A DNA stretch of 64,000 bases from Winogradskyella sp. (GTDB lineage Bacteria > Bacteroidota > Bacteroidia > Flavobacteriales > Flavobacteriaceae): contig NZ_RHLG01000004.1 in assembly GCF_003712105.1 (NCBI RefSeq), positions 248,001 through 312,000 on the forward strand, written 5' to 3'. The notes beneath the pieces are model-generated. The model had not been told where the DNA came from and did not search any database. It saw nothing but the letters and a program-made list of their open reading frames with translations. The position numbers and the translations under genes were made by a program. Below, one piece after another: positions 1-7,879 of the stretch (its first letter is position 1; each line of letters opens with the position of its first letter).

Positions 1-255
1 CTAATTCGATTTTGGGAGAAAGAATTTGATATTATAAAACCAAAGAAGAATGCAAAAGGTAACCGCAAGTTTACACCTGAAGATATTAAGCATTTAAAAT
101 TTATTTATCATCTTGTTAAGGAAAGAGGTTTTACGCTCGAAGGTGCTAAAACCCATATAAAAGAAGAACGAAAACAAGCTTTAAGTAACTTTGAGATTAT
201 AACTAAACTCGAAGGTATTAAGGCAAAACTTATCAAAATAAAATCACAACTTTAA
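1..255 (+). CDS. MerR-family transcriptional regulator, C-terminal part (5' end outside window)
   Basis: An open frame enters from the left edge and ends at a TAA at 253-255, giving 84 residues without a start. It begins inside the MerR winged-helix domain (LIRFWEKEF...KGNRKFTPEDI), the usual second half of the DNA-binding domain, and ends in a short helical tail (KLEGIKAKLIKIKSQL). MerR proteins bind promoters with long spacers as dimers. The effector cannot be told because the N-terminus is missing and the tail has no metal-binding cysteines. It lies 12 bases before the LemA gene on the same strand, so the two are probably cotranscribed. Confidence 0.85.
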   Translation, partial: LIRFWEKEFDIIKPKKNAKGNRKFTPEDIKHLKFIYHLVKERGFTLEGAKTHIKEERKQALSNFEIITKLEGIKAKLIKIKSQL

Positions 256-267
256 ACTATAATCAAT

Positions 268-852
268 ATGAAAAAGTGGCTCATACCTTTGTTGTTAATC
301 GCAGCAATTTTAATTTGGGGAATAAGAACTAATAATCATGCTGTCGATTTAGATGAGAAAGTAGGAAAATCTTGGGCAGATGTAGAAAGCAGTTATCAAA
401 GACGAAATGATCTCATTGGTAACTTAGTAAAAACAGTACAAGGTGCTGCTGATTTTGAAAAGAGTACTTTAACTGCAGTAATAGAAGCAAGAGCGAAAGC
501 AACTTCAATTAATATTGATCCAAATAATGTTACGCCAGAGCAACTTGCAAAATTTAATGAAGTTCAAGGTGGTCTTTCTGGTGCTCTAAAAAGTCTTTTA
601 GTAACTGTAGAACGTTATCCAGAATTAAAAGCCAATCAAAATTTCATTGAATTGCAAAGTCAATTAGAAGGAACAGAAAATAGAATAGATGTCGCTAGAA
701 CTAGATTTAATAAAGCTGTTGAGCCTTACAATAGTTATATAAGAAAGTTTCCTAGAAGTCTGGTCGCCAATATCGCAGGCTTTGATAAAAAGGCTTACTT
801 TGAGTCTGAAGAAGGTGCAGATGAAGCACCAGATGTCGAGTTTGATTTTTAA
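268..852 (+). CDS. lemA: LemA family protein
   Basis: The protein has 194 residues: an N-terminal membrane anchor (about residues 4-20) and then a helical LemA domain outside the membrane. Family signatures are visible: WADVESSYQRRNDLIGNLV near residue 35, then YPELKANQNFIELQSQLEGT and ENRIDVARTRFNKAVEPYN in the second half. LemA proteins form helical bundles anchored in the inner membrane; their biochemical role is poorly defined. The acidic C-terminus (EEGADEAPDVEFDF) is variable in the family. Two TPM-domain genes follow within 10 bases each, the usual LemA-TPM-TPM arrangement of Bacteroidota, which suggests an envelope quality-control or assembly function. Confidence 0.92.
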   Translation: MKKWLIPLLLIAAILIWGIRTNNHAVDLDEKVGKSWADVESSYQRRNDLIGNLVKTVQGAADFEKSTLTAVIEARAKATSINIDPNNVTPEQLAKFNEVQGGLSGALKSLLVTVERYPELKANQNFIELQSQLEGTENRIDVARTRFNKAVEPYNSYIRKFPRSLVANIAGFDKKAYFESEEGADEAPDVEFDF

Positions 853-861
853 GTAATCGCA

Positions 862-1299
862 ATGTCCGTAATTGAAAACTTTCTCACCGCTTCTGAAGAA
901 GAAGCCATAGTTGCTGCAATTCGAAAAGCTGAAAAAAACACTTCAGGCGAAATCCGTGTGCACATCGAAAAGAATTGTGACACAGATGCACTAGAGCATG
1001 CTATGGAAGTATTTCATTACCTTAAAATGGACAACACTAAAGCACAAAACGGTGTCCTTATTTATGTCGCCGTAGATCAAAGAACATTCGTTATTTATGG
1101 TGATAAAGGTATTAATGAAGCTGTTGGTGAAGATTTCTGGAATTCAACAAGAGATGTCATCGCAAATCATTTTAGAGAAGGTGAATTTGCACTTGGTTTA
1201 ATTGAAGGTATTGAGCTTGCAGGTAAAGAATTATCGCATTATTTCCCATGGATACATGGCGACACCAATGAACTTGACAATAGTATTTCTAAAGGCTAA
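862..1299 (+). CDS. TPM-domain protein without signal peptide
   Basis: This 145-residue protein is almost entirely a TPM (TLP18.3/Psb32/MOLO-1) domain: SGEIRVHIEKN near residue 29, NGVLIYVAVDQRTFVIYGDKGI in the centre, and a helical end FREGEFALGLIEGIELAGKELSHYFP. It has no signal peptide or membrane segment, so it is predicted to be cytosolic, unlike its paralogue immediately downstream. TPM domains occur in chaperone or phosphatase-like envelope proteins. The function here is unknown. The start follows the lemA stop by 9 bases and the next gene begins 7 bases after its stop, so the three form an operon. Confidence 0.88.
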   Translation: MSVIENFLTASEEEAIVAAIRKAEKNTSGEIRVHIEKNCDTDALEHAMEVFHYLKMDNTKAQNGVLIYVAVDQRTFVIYGDKGINEAVGEDFWNSTRDVIANHFREGEFALGLIEGIELAGKELSHYFPWIHGDTNELDNSISKG

Positions 1300-1306
1300 T
1301 TAGTAC

Positions 1307-2122
1307 ATGAAATTTACATTTAGAAATACATCATTTTTACTTCTATTAATTTCATTTTTAGGGTTTCAGAATGTTGAAGCGCAATATGAGATTCCAGATA
1401 TTCCGAGTTTTCAAACAAGTGTCTACGATTATGTCAATCTACTTTCTGAGACACAGAAACACAATCTAGAGCAAAAACTAATACGATATTCCGACACCAC
1501 TTCTACTCAAATTGTGCTTGTAACAATTTCTTCAACAAATGGAGAAAACATCAATTACCTCGGTGCTAATTGGCTTTCTGATTGGGGGATTGGGCAAGCA
1601 GAAAAAGATAATGGTGTCTTAATAATATTAGCCAAAAATGATAGACGAATAGGAATAACCACCGGATATGGCGTTGAGCACCTATTAACAGATGCTATGT
1701 GTAAACGTATCATTGAACGCGATATTATTCCATATTTTAAGCGTAATGATTATGCTGGTGGCCTCAATCGCGGTGTTGATGCTATCTTTGAAGTTCTACA
1801 AGGTGAGTATCAAGGCACAAGACAATCTAGCGGTAGTGGTGAATTTCCTTTTGCAGTCTTTTTTGTGCTATTTATCTTTTTTATTATTCTAATCATTGTC
1901 ATATCAAAACATAAAGGTGGCGGTGGTGGTGGCGGTAATTATAGAAGAAATGATGGCAGTATTCTTGAGGCTATTATTTTAAGCAATATGGGCCGTGGCA
2001 GCTACAGAAGCGGTTCTTCAGGAGGATTTAGCGGAAGCTCTGGAGGAAGTTTTGGCGGAGGATTTGGCGGTGGTTTCGGCGGTGGAATGAGCGGTGGCGG
2101 TGGTGCCTCGGGTGGCTGGTAA
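1307..2122 (+). CDS. TPM-domain membrane protein with glycine-rich tail
   Basis: The 271-residue product starts with a signal peptide (residues 1-25, ending VEAQ), followed by a TPM domain at about 33-155 (VNLLSETQKHNLEQKL, then NGVLIILAKNDRRIGITTGYG and LTDAMCKRIIERDIIPYF), one transmembrane helix near 183-203 and a low-complexity tail rich in glycine and serine (GGFGGGFGGGMSGGGG). This is the common architecture of bacterial TPM proteins annotated YgcG-like. The TPM domain is predicted to be periplasmic and the Gly-rich tail cytoplasmic. It is the last gene of the LemA operon and converges with the lectin gene only 4 bases away. Confidence 0.9.
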   Translation: MKFTFRNTSFLLLLISFLGFQNVEAQYEIPDIPSFQTSVYDYVNLLSETQKHNLEQKLIRYSDTTSTQIVLVTISSTNGENINYLGANWLSDWGIGQAEKDNGVLIILAKNDRRIGITTGYGVEHLLTDAMCKRIIERDIIPYFKRNDYAGGLNRGVDAIFEVLQGEYQGTRQSSGSGEFPFAVFFVLFIFFIILIIVISKHKGGGGGGGNYRRNDGSILEAIILSNMGRGSYRSGSSGGFSGSSGGSFGGGFGGGFGGGMSGGGGASGGW

Positions 2123-2126
2123 GCAT

Positions 2127-4544
2127 TTATCGCTTTAGAGCAAAGTGCTTGCTAAACGAACGGCCATCTTGAAAAGTTACGGTAAACCAATAATCATCAG
2201 ACGGCATTAAATTACCATTGTACATACCATCCCAAAACGGGTTCTCGGCAGATAATTCAGTCAGAAGTTTACCATGGCGGTTAAAAATCTGAACTCTAGA
2301 ATTCGATAAAAACTCTTCATTAAAGCCATCTACAGTCCAAAAATCATTTGTAGCATCACCATTTGGTGTAAAAAACTTTGGAAACCCTATAACCGGGAAT
2401 GATTCAGCAACCACACCACAGCCATTTTTATCTCTAACATAAACTGTTCGAATGCCCGAACGGACATTTTCAAAAGTGTTGCTATCCTGATACGGTCCGT
2501 TTTCAGAAGTCAATGAAAACTCGTAATCTCCTTCACCAGTTGTATTAACTACAATGTTGTTATTATCAATTGCATCTTCGATATCTACATTAATTTCAGC
2601 AATATTCGACGGTAATACAGTAATTGTTCTACGATTTGTACAACCATCTATTTCTGTTACATCTACAAAGTATGCCCCTATTTCATTGACCTGTATCTGG
2701 ATTGTAGTTTCCCCAGTAGACCAGTTGTACAAAAAGTTATTAGGTGTTCCGTTTACTACACCTGCATCTAAAGTAATTGGAATAGGAAAGGTATCGGTAC
2801 AATAATATACTGTTTCATCCGGACGCAATTCTAATAGTGGCGAGACCGTTAAAAAAACTTCATTAATAGATAAACAGGTTACACCTAAAGAAACTTTAGC
2901 AAATATAGTTTCTGTATTTGGTATGTTATTGGTGTAGTTATTTGGTAATGGATTATTATTAATAGCAGCACCTTCAAAAGAACTAAAATAGGATACTTGA
3001 GAAGCAACAGGAAAACCTAATAACACGTCATCATTCAAATCTGACAAATTAAACTCTGCTAAACCATCTTCAACGTCATCATCACAAACCTCTAAACTGT
3101 AAGTTTGATCAGTAGGTGGACGCACAGACAATGTTACGGTAGCAACTCTAAAGCAGTTTGTATTGGGGTTAATTACTTGAGCATAGACAATTTGGCCATT
3201 AGAGGTATTCTCATAGTTCAACATATTTAGTGGTTGTGTCAAAGCTGCATCTCCATACATAATAACATTATTAACAGAACTACCATTAGAAATAATGCTT
3301 GCATAATCATTTAACACAAAAAAAGAAATCCCATCTTCTGAGGGGTCATCGCATTGTTCTATAATTGTATCTACAGCTTCGGGTAGAGGATTGACAGTAA
3401 CAGTAAACTCTCCATTAAGCGTTTCTGTACAATCTGAAAATCTGCCAACAACATAGAATGTTGTTGTAGTATTTAAAACAATATCATAAGTGTCTCCAAT
3501 ATTTACTTGATTAGTTAAAAGAGAATCATCAAACCATATAATCTCTTCCAAATTACTATCTACTGTGAGATTGAATGTATCGTTATCACAACCAATAAAA
3601 TCAAAAACTTCAAGAACTGGCATGGTAAGTGTTGTGGCTGCAGATAGACTTATATCTGGATCACCAGGCATACCGCCAAATTCTACGATGTAGCCTTTGG
3701 GGTGAAAAGGGTTATTGGGATCTGGATTCCCTGCAGCTGGTAAATCATTCCAGGAACCTAAAAGCCCAATACTAGGATCCGTAATATGCGCATAATCCTC
3801 ATCTCCATCAAAATTATTGGGTTCGCCTATGTTCCAAAACGAAAAACTAATTGGAAAACCACTAAAATCACCTTGCCAAAATTGTGTTCCTGCTTCTGGA
3901 CCCGTTACCCATTGCCAAACACCTTCACTACCAGCATCAGACGCTCCAATCCATCCGGCTCCTTTGGCTTGTTCTCCAGTTAATTGGGCTTCCTCCTGTG
4001 TGGTTATTGTGGCAAGATATCCCTGCAATCCAAAAAAATCCAAAGATGCGGCTTGGTCTCTTGCTATATTCCATGGTACTCCAATACTTGCAACATAAAA
4101 ATAATAATGATCAGTCGATGGTAAATAATTAGCATTTCCTAAGTTTATAGAGAAACTTCTATTAGAATTAAAATCGACTTGAGTTGTACTAAATTCTACG
4201 TCTAATATTGCGGCTTCATATTCTGTGAAAGTTGCTGGACCTGATAGTTGCAAAATCCCTAAATCTGGAAGCCACATGGGTACAATATTGGGATGCATCT
4301 CAGTTAATGTTAATTGGTCAAATCCTTCAGCATAACCAATAGAAATTTGAATTGAAACCAAATCTAGGGTAGTGTCTGTTGCATCAGGATCAACTATGCT
4401 TACACTCGTAGCTATTGGTGTAGAACTGCCGCAATAATTTTGATTCCCGACAGCATTAATTTCTGGCGGAGAATCTTGAGCAATAGTTGGCTGTATTACT
4501 ACTGTACAACAGAGTAAGAAAAAAATAAACTTACATTTTTTCAT
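2127..4544 (-). CDS. Secreted C-type-lectin-domain adhesin with type B type IX sorting domain
   Basis: This 805-residue protein has a signal peptide (1-22, ending IAQ), a C-type lectin domain at about 145-290, several Ig-like/PKD-like repeats in the middle, and at about 719-805 a gliding-motility-associated C-terminal domain (FFTPNGDATNDFW, then VQIFNRHGKLL and NPFWDGMYNG). The lectin domain keeps an EPN tripeptide (241-243) and WND (265-267), which in characterised family members bind calcium and favour mannose-type sugars. The C-terminal domain is the type B type IX secretion signal. The protein is therefore inferred to be exported and placed on the cell surface, probably as an adhesin. It is a single gene facing the TPM operon. 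Confidence 0.85.
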   Translation of the reverse strand: MKKCKFIFFLLCCTVVIQPTIAQDSPPEINAVGNQNYCGSSTPIATSVSIVDPDATDTTLDLVSIQISIGYAEGFDQLTLTEMHPNIVPMWLPDLGILQLSGPATFTEYEAAILDVEFSTTQVDFNSNRSFSINLGNANYLPSTDHYYFYVASIGVPWNIARDQAASLDFFGLQGYLATITTQEEAQLTGEQAKGAGWIGASDAGSEGVWQWVTGPEAGTQFWQGDFSGFPISFSFWNIGEPNNFDGDEDYAHITDPSIGLLGSWNDLPAAGNPDPNNPFHPKGYIVEFGGMPGDPDISLSAATTLTMPVLEVFDFIGCDNDTFNLTVDSNLEEIIWFDDSLLTNQVNIGDTYDIVLNTTTTFYVVGRFSDCTETLNGEFTVTVNPLPEAVDTIIEQCDDPSEDGISFFVLNDYASIISNGSSVNNVIMYGDAALTQPLNMLNYENTSNGQIVYAQVINPNTNCFRVATVTLSVRPPTDQTYSLEVCDDDVEDGLAEFNLSDLNDDVLLGFPVASQVSYFSSFEGAAINNNPLPNNYTNNIPNTETIFAKVSLGVTCLSINEVFLTVSPLLELRPDETVYYCTDTFPIPITLDAGVVNGTPNNFLYNWSTGETTIQIQVNEIGAYFVDVTEIDGCTNRRTITVLPSNIAEINVDIEDAIDNNNIVVNTTGEGDYEFSLTSENGPYQDSNTFENVRSGIRTVYVRDKNGCGVVAESFPVIGFPKFFTPNGDATNDFWTVDGFNEEFLSNSRVQIFNRHGKLLTELSAENPFWDGMYNGNLMPSDDYWFTVTFQDGRSFSKHFALKR

Positions 4545-4559
4545 AGCATTGTAAAAATA

Positions 4560-5867
4560 CTATTTTTTGCGCATGTACACGCTTACTGGCACACCATGAA
4601 AATTAAAATGTTCTCTTAGCTTATTTTCTAAAAAACGTTTATAAGGTTCTTTTACATATTGTGGAAGGTTGCAAAAGAATGCAAATTGAGGTTGTGGTGT
4701 TGGCAATTGCATAATATACTTAATCTTCACGAACTTACCTTTATATGCTGGTGGCGGATAATTCTCAATTATTGGCAACAACACCTCATTTAAGGTACTC
4801 GTCTTAATTCTTTTGGAACGATTTTTATACACCTCAACAGCAGTTTCTATAGCCTTAAATATTCGCTGTTTATTTAAGACAGAAATGAATACGATTGGCA
4901 CATCTGTAAATGGTTCGATTTGCTTACGAATTAAGGTTTCGAATTGCTTAGCAGTTTTTGTTTCCTTTTCAACTAAATCCCATTTATTCACCAATATCAC
5001 TATACCTTTTCTATTGCGTTCAGCTAGCCAAAAGATATTTTGCACTTGACCGTCAAAACCACGAGTAGCATCTAACACCAATAAGCAAACATCGCTATGC
5101 TCTATGGCTCTTACACTTCGCATTACAGAGTAAAATTCTAAGTCTTCTTTTACTTTTGATTTACGGCGAATCCCAGCAGTATCTACCAAATTAAATTCAA
5201 AACCAAAACGATTGTATTTAGTATCTATAGAATCGCGAGTAGTACCAGCTATATCAGTAACTATATATCTGTCTTCTCCAATAAGTGCGTTGATAAAAGA
5301 AGATTTACCAGCATTTGGTCTACCAACAACAGCAAAACGCGGCAGTTGCTCTTCAATATTTGTGTCATCTTTTTCTGGTAAAGCTTCTACTAAAGCATCC
5401 AATAGATCACCTGTGCCACTACCATTAATACTAGCAATAGTATAATATTCGCCCAACCCCAAAGCATAAAACTCAACAGCATCTTCGGCACGTTTGTTAT
5501 TGTCTACTTTATTTACGGCAAGAAAAACAGGTTTCTCAACTTTGCGTAATAATCTAGCAACATCTTCATCCATTCCGGTAACACCAGTTTCAACATCTAC
5601 CATGAAAATTATAGCATCAGCTTCTTCAATAGCGAGTTCTACTTGCTTATCAATTTCAGCTTCAAAAATATCATCACTACCAACAACGTATCCTCCAGTA
5701 TCAATTAAAGAAAACTCTTTACCATTCCAATCACTTTTTCCGTAATGTCTATCTCTAGTTACGCCACTAACAGCATCAACGATAGCTTCTCGTCGTTGAA
5801 TTAATCGATTAAAGAATGTGGATTTTCCTACATTAGGACGACCAACTATGGCTACTATATTACTCAT
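4560..5867 (-). CDS. der: Ribosome-biogenesis GTPase Der (EngA)
   Basis: A 435-residue double GTPase. The first G domain has GRPNVGKST at 9-17, DTGG at 56-59 and NKVD at 119-122. The second has GRPNAGKSS at 182-190, DTAG at 229-232 and NKWD at 294-297. A KH-like domain completes the C-terminus ([21 protein letters not shown]). Der binds the 50S precursor and is essential in bacteria studied. Length and order match the family. The gene lies 15 bases upstream of the lectin gene in transcription order but is unlikely to be functionally linked to it. A -7 element lies about 44 bases before the start. Confidence 0.97.
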   Translation of the reverse strand: MSNIVAIVGRPNVGKSTFFNRLIQRREAIVDAVSGVTRDRHYGKSDWNGKEFSLIDTGGYVVGSDDIFEAEIDKQVELAIEEADAIIFMVDVETGVTGMDEDVARLLRKVEKPVFLAVNKVDNNKRAEDAVEFYALGLGEYYTIASINGSGTGDLLDALVEALPEKDDTNIEEQLPRFAVVGRPNAGKSSFINALIGEDRYIVTDIAGTTRDSIDTKYNRFGFEFNLVDTAGIRRKSKVKEDLEFYSVMRSVRAIEHSDVCLLVLDATRGFDGQVQNIFWLAERNRKGIVILVNKWDLVEKETKTAKQFETLIRKQIEPFTDVPIVFISVLNKQRIFKAIETAVEVYKNRSKRIKTSTLNEVLLPIIENYPPPAYKGKFVKIKYIMQLPTPQPQFAFFCNLPQYVKEPYKRFLENKLREHFNFHGVPVSVYMRKK

Positions 5868-5910
5868 AACAAACTAATTTACTCTGCGTTACGTATCCCG
5901 TAAGCGGGTG

Positions 5911-5918
5911 CAAAGATA
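5911..5918 (-). promoter_or_regulatory. Bacteroidota -7 promoter element of der
   Basis: The minus-strand reading is TATCTTTG, a perfect match to the -7 consensus TAnnTTTG, ending 44 bases before the der ATG. No TTG is seen at the usual -33 distance, so only half the promoter is recognisable. Confidence 0.55.
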
Positions 5919-5968
5919 GCATTATATCTCTAAGAAAATGTTTAATTTAGAACCAGTTACTATTTCTT

Positions 5969-6481
5969 ATGTCTTTACCTAACGAAATTGTTTTAAGACC
6001 ACGATTCAAATTTGACGTTGAAACTACTAATAAAAAACTATTGTCATGTTTTGAAAAACAAAAGACTCTGCAGTCTGATTTTATAATAACATGTTTAGAC
6101 GAACACGTTTTTATTCGTTTCCCTAAAAAAGAACAACACTACTGGTCTCCTCAATTACATCTAGAGATTAACCAGAAGGATGAAACTCATGCAACGATTT
6201 ATGGTTTATTTGGTCCTAATCCAACCATATGGACTATGTTTATGTTTTTTCATTTTATAGTCGCTGGATTATTTATTGCTTTCGGAATCTGGACCTACAC
6301 AAACATATCCTTAGACAGTCCTTATGCTATACAGCTTTTTTTAACTCTATTTATGATAGTTATTTGGTTTACGCTTTATTTTATAGGTCGAATGGGAAAA
6401 GCTAAAGGAAAGCCCGATATGTACAAACTACATAGTTTTATGAGAGATACTATTCGTGCTGAAGGTATTCATTCTGTTTAA
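5969..6481 (+). CDS. Hypothetical two-helix membrane protein
   Basis: The 170-residue protein has no signal peptide. A soluble N-terminal part (1-85) contains basic and aromatic residues (PKKEQHYWSPQLHLEIN). Two hydrophobic helices follow at about 90-112 and 121-145, with a short charged cytoplasmic tail (GKAKGKPDMYKLHSFM). I do not recognise a characterised family. It sits alone on the plus strand between der and era, which are both on the minus strand, so its position near two GTPases is probably incidental. Confidence 0.75.
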   Translation: MSLPNEIVLRPRFKFDVETTNKKLLSCFEKQKTLQSDFIITCLDEHVFIRFPKKEQHYWSPQLHLEINQKDETHATIYGLFGPNPTIWTMFMFFHFIVAGLFIAFGIWTYTNISLDSPYAIQLFLTLFMIVIWFTLYFIGRMGKAKGKPDMYKLHSFMRDTIRAEGIHSV

Positions 6482-6492
6482 GAAAATTATAT

Positions 6493-7374
6493 CTACTTCT
6501 GGTTGTAACCAAAACGTTTTAGTTGTTGTTGATTACTTCTCCAATTCTTGTTGACCTTCACATAAAGCTCTAAATGAACTTGTTTGCCAAAAAATGCTTC
6601 TAAATCCTTTCGTGCTTCAACACCTACACGCTTTAAAGCAGAACCTTTATGACCAATGATAATACCTTTTTGAGTATCTCTTTCAACCATAATTACAGAG
6701 CGAATTCTAATAATATCTTCAGATTCAAAAAACTCCTCAGTATCTACCTCAACAGCATACGGAATCTCCTTTTTGTAATGCATTAGAATCTTTTCTCTTA
6801 CCGCTTCATTTACAAAAAAGCGTTCAGGTTTATCTGTTAATTGGTCTTTAGGATAAAATGGTGGCGAATCTGGTAGTAACTCAACAATTCTGTCAAATAC
6901 GTTCTGAACATTAAATCCATTTAATGCAGAAATAGGATAAAACTCGGCATTTGGAACTTTGCTCTGCCATAATTCGGCCTGTGCTTCAAGTTGTTCTTGG
7001 TCAGAATTATCGATTTTGTTTAATAATAAAAGAACTGGAATTTTTGAACTAGTGATTTTTTTAAAGAACGTTTCATCTTTTAACGCCTTCTCGCCTATTT
7101 CAACCATATATACGAGGACGTCTGCATCCTCAAAAGCAGACTTCACAAAATCCATCATAGATTCTTGCAATTCATAAGCTGGTTTAATAATTCCGGGTGT
7201 GTCACTGAGTATCACCTGGAAATCATCACCATTAACAATACCGAGGATCCTATGGCGTGTAGTTTGTGCTTTTGATGTGATGATGGATAGTTTTTCGCCA
7301 ACAAAAGCATTCATCAATGTAGATTTACCAACATTTGGATTACCAATTATATTTACAAAACCTGCTTTATGCAT
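6493..7374 (-). CDS. era: GTPase Era
   Basis: A 293-residue protein with GNPNVGKST at 11-19, DTPG at 58-61 and NKID at 119-122, followed by a C-terminal KH domain (GIIIGHKGSALKRVG, about 238-252). Era binds the 3' end of 16S rRNA and helps small-subunit maturation. Length and domain order are standard. It starts 21 bases after the stop of the SPOUT methyltransferase gene on the same strand, and has its own candidate -7 element overlapping that gene's end. Confidence 0.97.
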   Translation of the reverse strand: MHKAGFVNIIGNPNVGKSTLMNAFVGEKLSIITSKAQTTRHRILGIVNGDDFQVILSDTPGIIKPAYELQESMMDFVKSAFEDADVLVYMVEIGEKALKDETFFKKITSSKIPVLLLLNKIDNSDQEQLEAQAELWQSKVPNAEFYPISALNGFNVQNVFDRIVELLPDSPPFYPKDQLTDKPERFFVNEAVREKILMHYKKEIPYAVEVDTEEFFESEDIIRIRSVIMVERDTQKGIIIGHKGSALKRVGVEARKDLEAFFGKQVHLELYVKVNKNWRSNQQQLKRFGYNQK

Positions 7375-7390
7375 TCAAAAAATTTTGGTG

Positions 7391-7398
7391 CAAAGTTA
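7391..7398 (-). promoter_or_regulatory. Candidate -7 promoter element of era
   Basis: The minus strand reads TAACTTTG, matching TAnnTTTG, ending 16 bases before the era ATG and overlapping the stop of the upstream methyltransferase gene. No clear -33 TTG is present. Confidence 0.45.
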
Positions 7399-7854
7399 CG
7401 ATCTTGATTTATTAATTCCTCTATCATACATAACTATACTACCTGCAACAGAAACATTAAGACTTAATTGCGACTTAAATTTTACTAAAAAGTGACTTTT
7501 TTCAATGGCTTGCTTAGACAAACCATGATCCTCAGCTCCTAACAAATATACGCAACGTCTAGGGTGATGAAAGGTTTCTAAATCTTCGGCTTCAGCTGTA
7601 AGTTCAACACCAACTATTCGGGCGCCTTTTGGTATATTCTTAAAAAAATCTTCGAATGTGTCGTAATGAAAGTAGGGCATAGATTTTACGGCATTATGAG
7701 TGTCACTTGCCTGCTTGGCATAGCGATTACCGATAGTAAAAATAAAACTTGCTCCAAGATTTTGAGCAGAACGCCAGAGCACACCTAAGTTTTCTGGTGT
7801 CTTACCATTTTGTATACCTATACCAAAAAATTCGTTTTTAAAGTTGTCATTCAT
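7396..7854 (-). CDS. SPOUT-fold RNA 2'-O-methyltransferase (TrmH/SpoU family)
   Basis: This 152-residue protein is a minimal SPOUT methyltransferase: motif 1 PENLGVLWRSAQNLGA near residue 15, motif 2 VYLLGAEDHGLSKQAIEK near 98 and motif 3 SLNVSVAGSIVMYDR near 131. The three motifs form the knotted S-adenosylmethionine site. It lacks the extra N-terminal RNA-binding domain of larger TrmH or RlmB enzymes, so the substrate (a tRNA or rRNA ribose) cannot be assigned. It lies between era and the BNR-protein gene, all on the minus strand. Confidence 0.88.
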   Translation of the reverse strand: MNDNFKNEFFGIGIQNGKTPENLGVLWRSAQNLGASFIFTIGNRYAKQASDTHNAVKSMPYFHYDTFEDFFKNIPKGARIVGVELTAEAEDLETFHHPRRCVYLLGAEDHGLSKQAIEKSHFLVKFKSQLSLNVSVAGSIVMYDRGINKSRS

Positions 7855-7879
7855 TCTGAATGCAACTTAATACTAATTT

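Noticed and set aside
3786-4132. Open frames opposite the lectin gene
   Set aside because: Shadows of the real gene; no ribosome sites, no homology, and the lectin frame is clearly coding.
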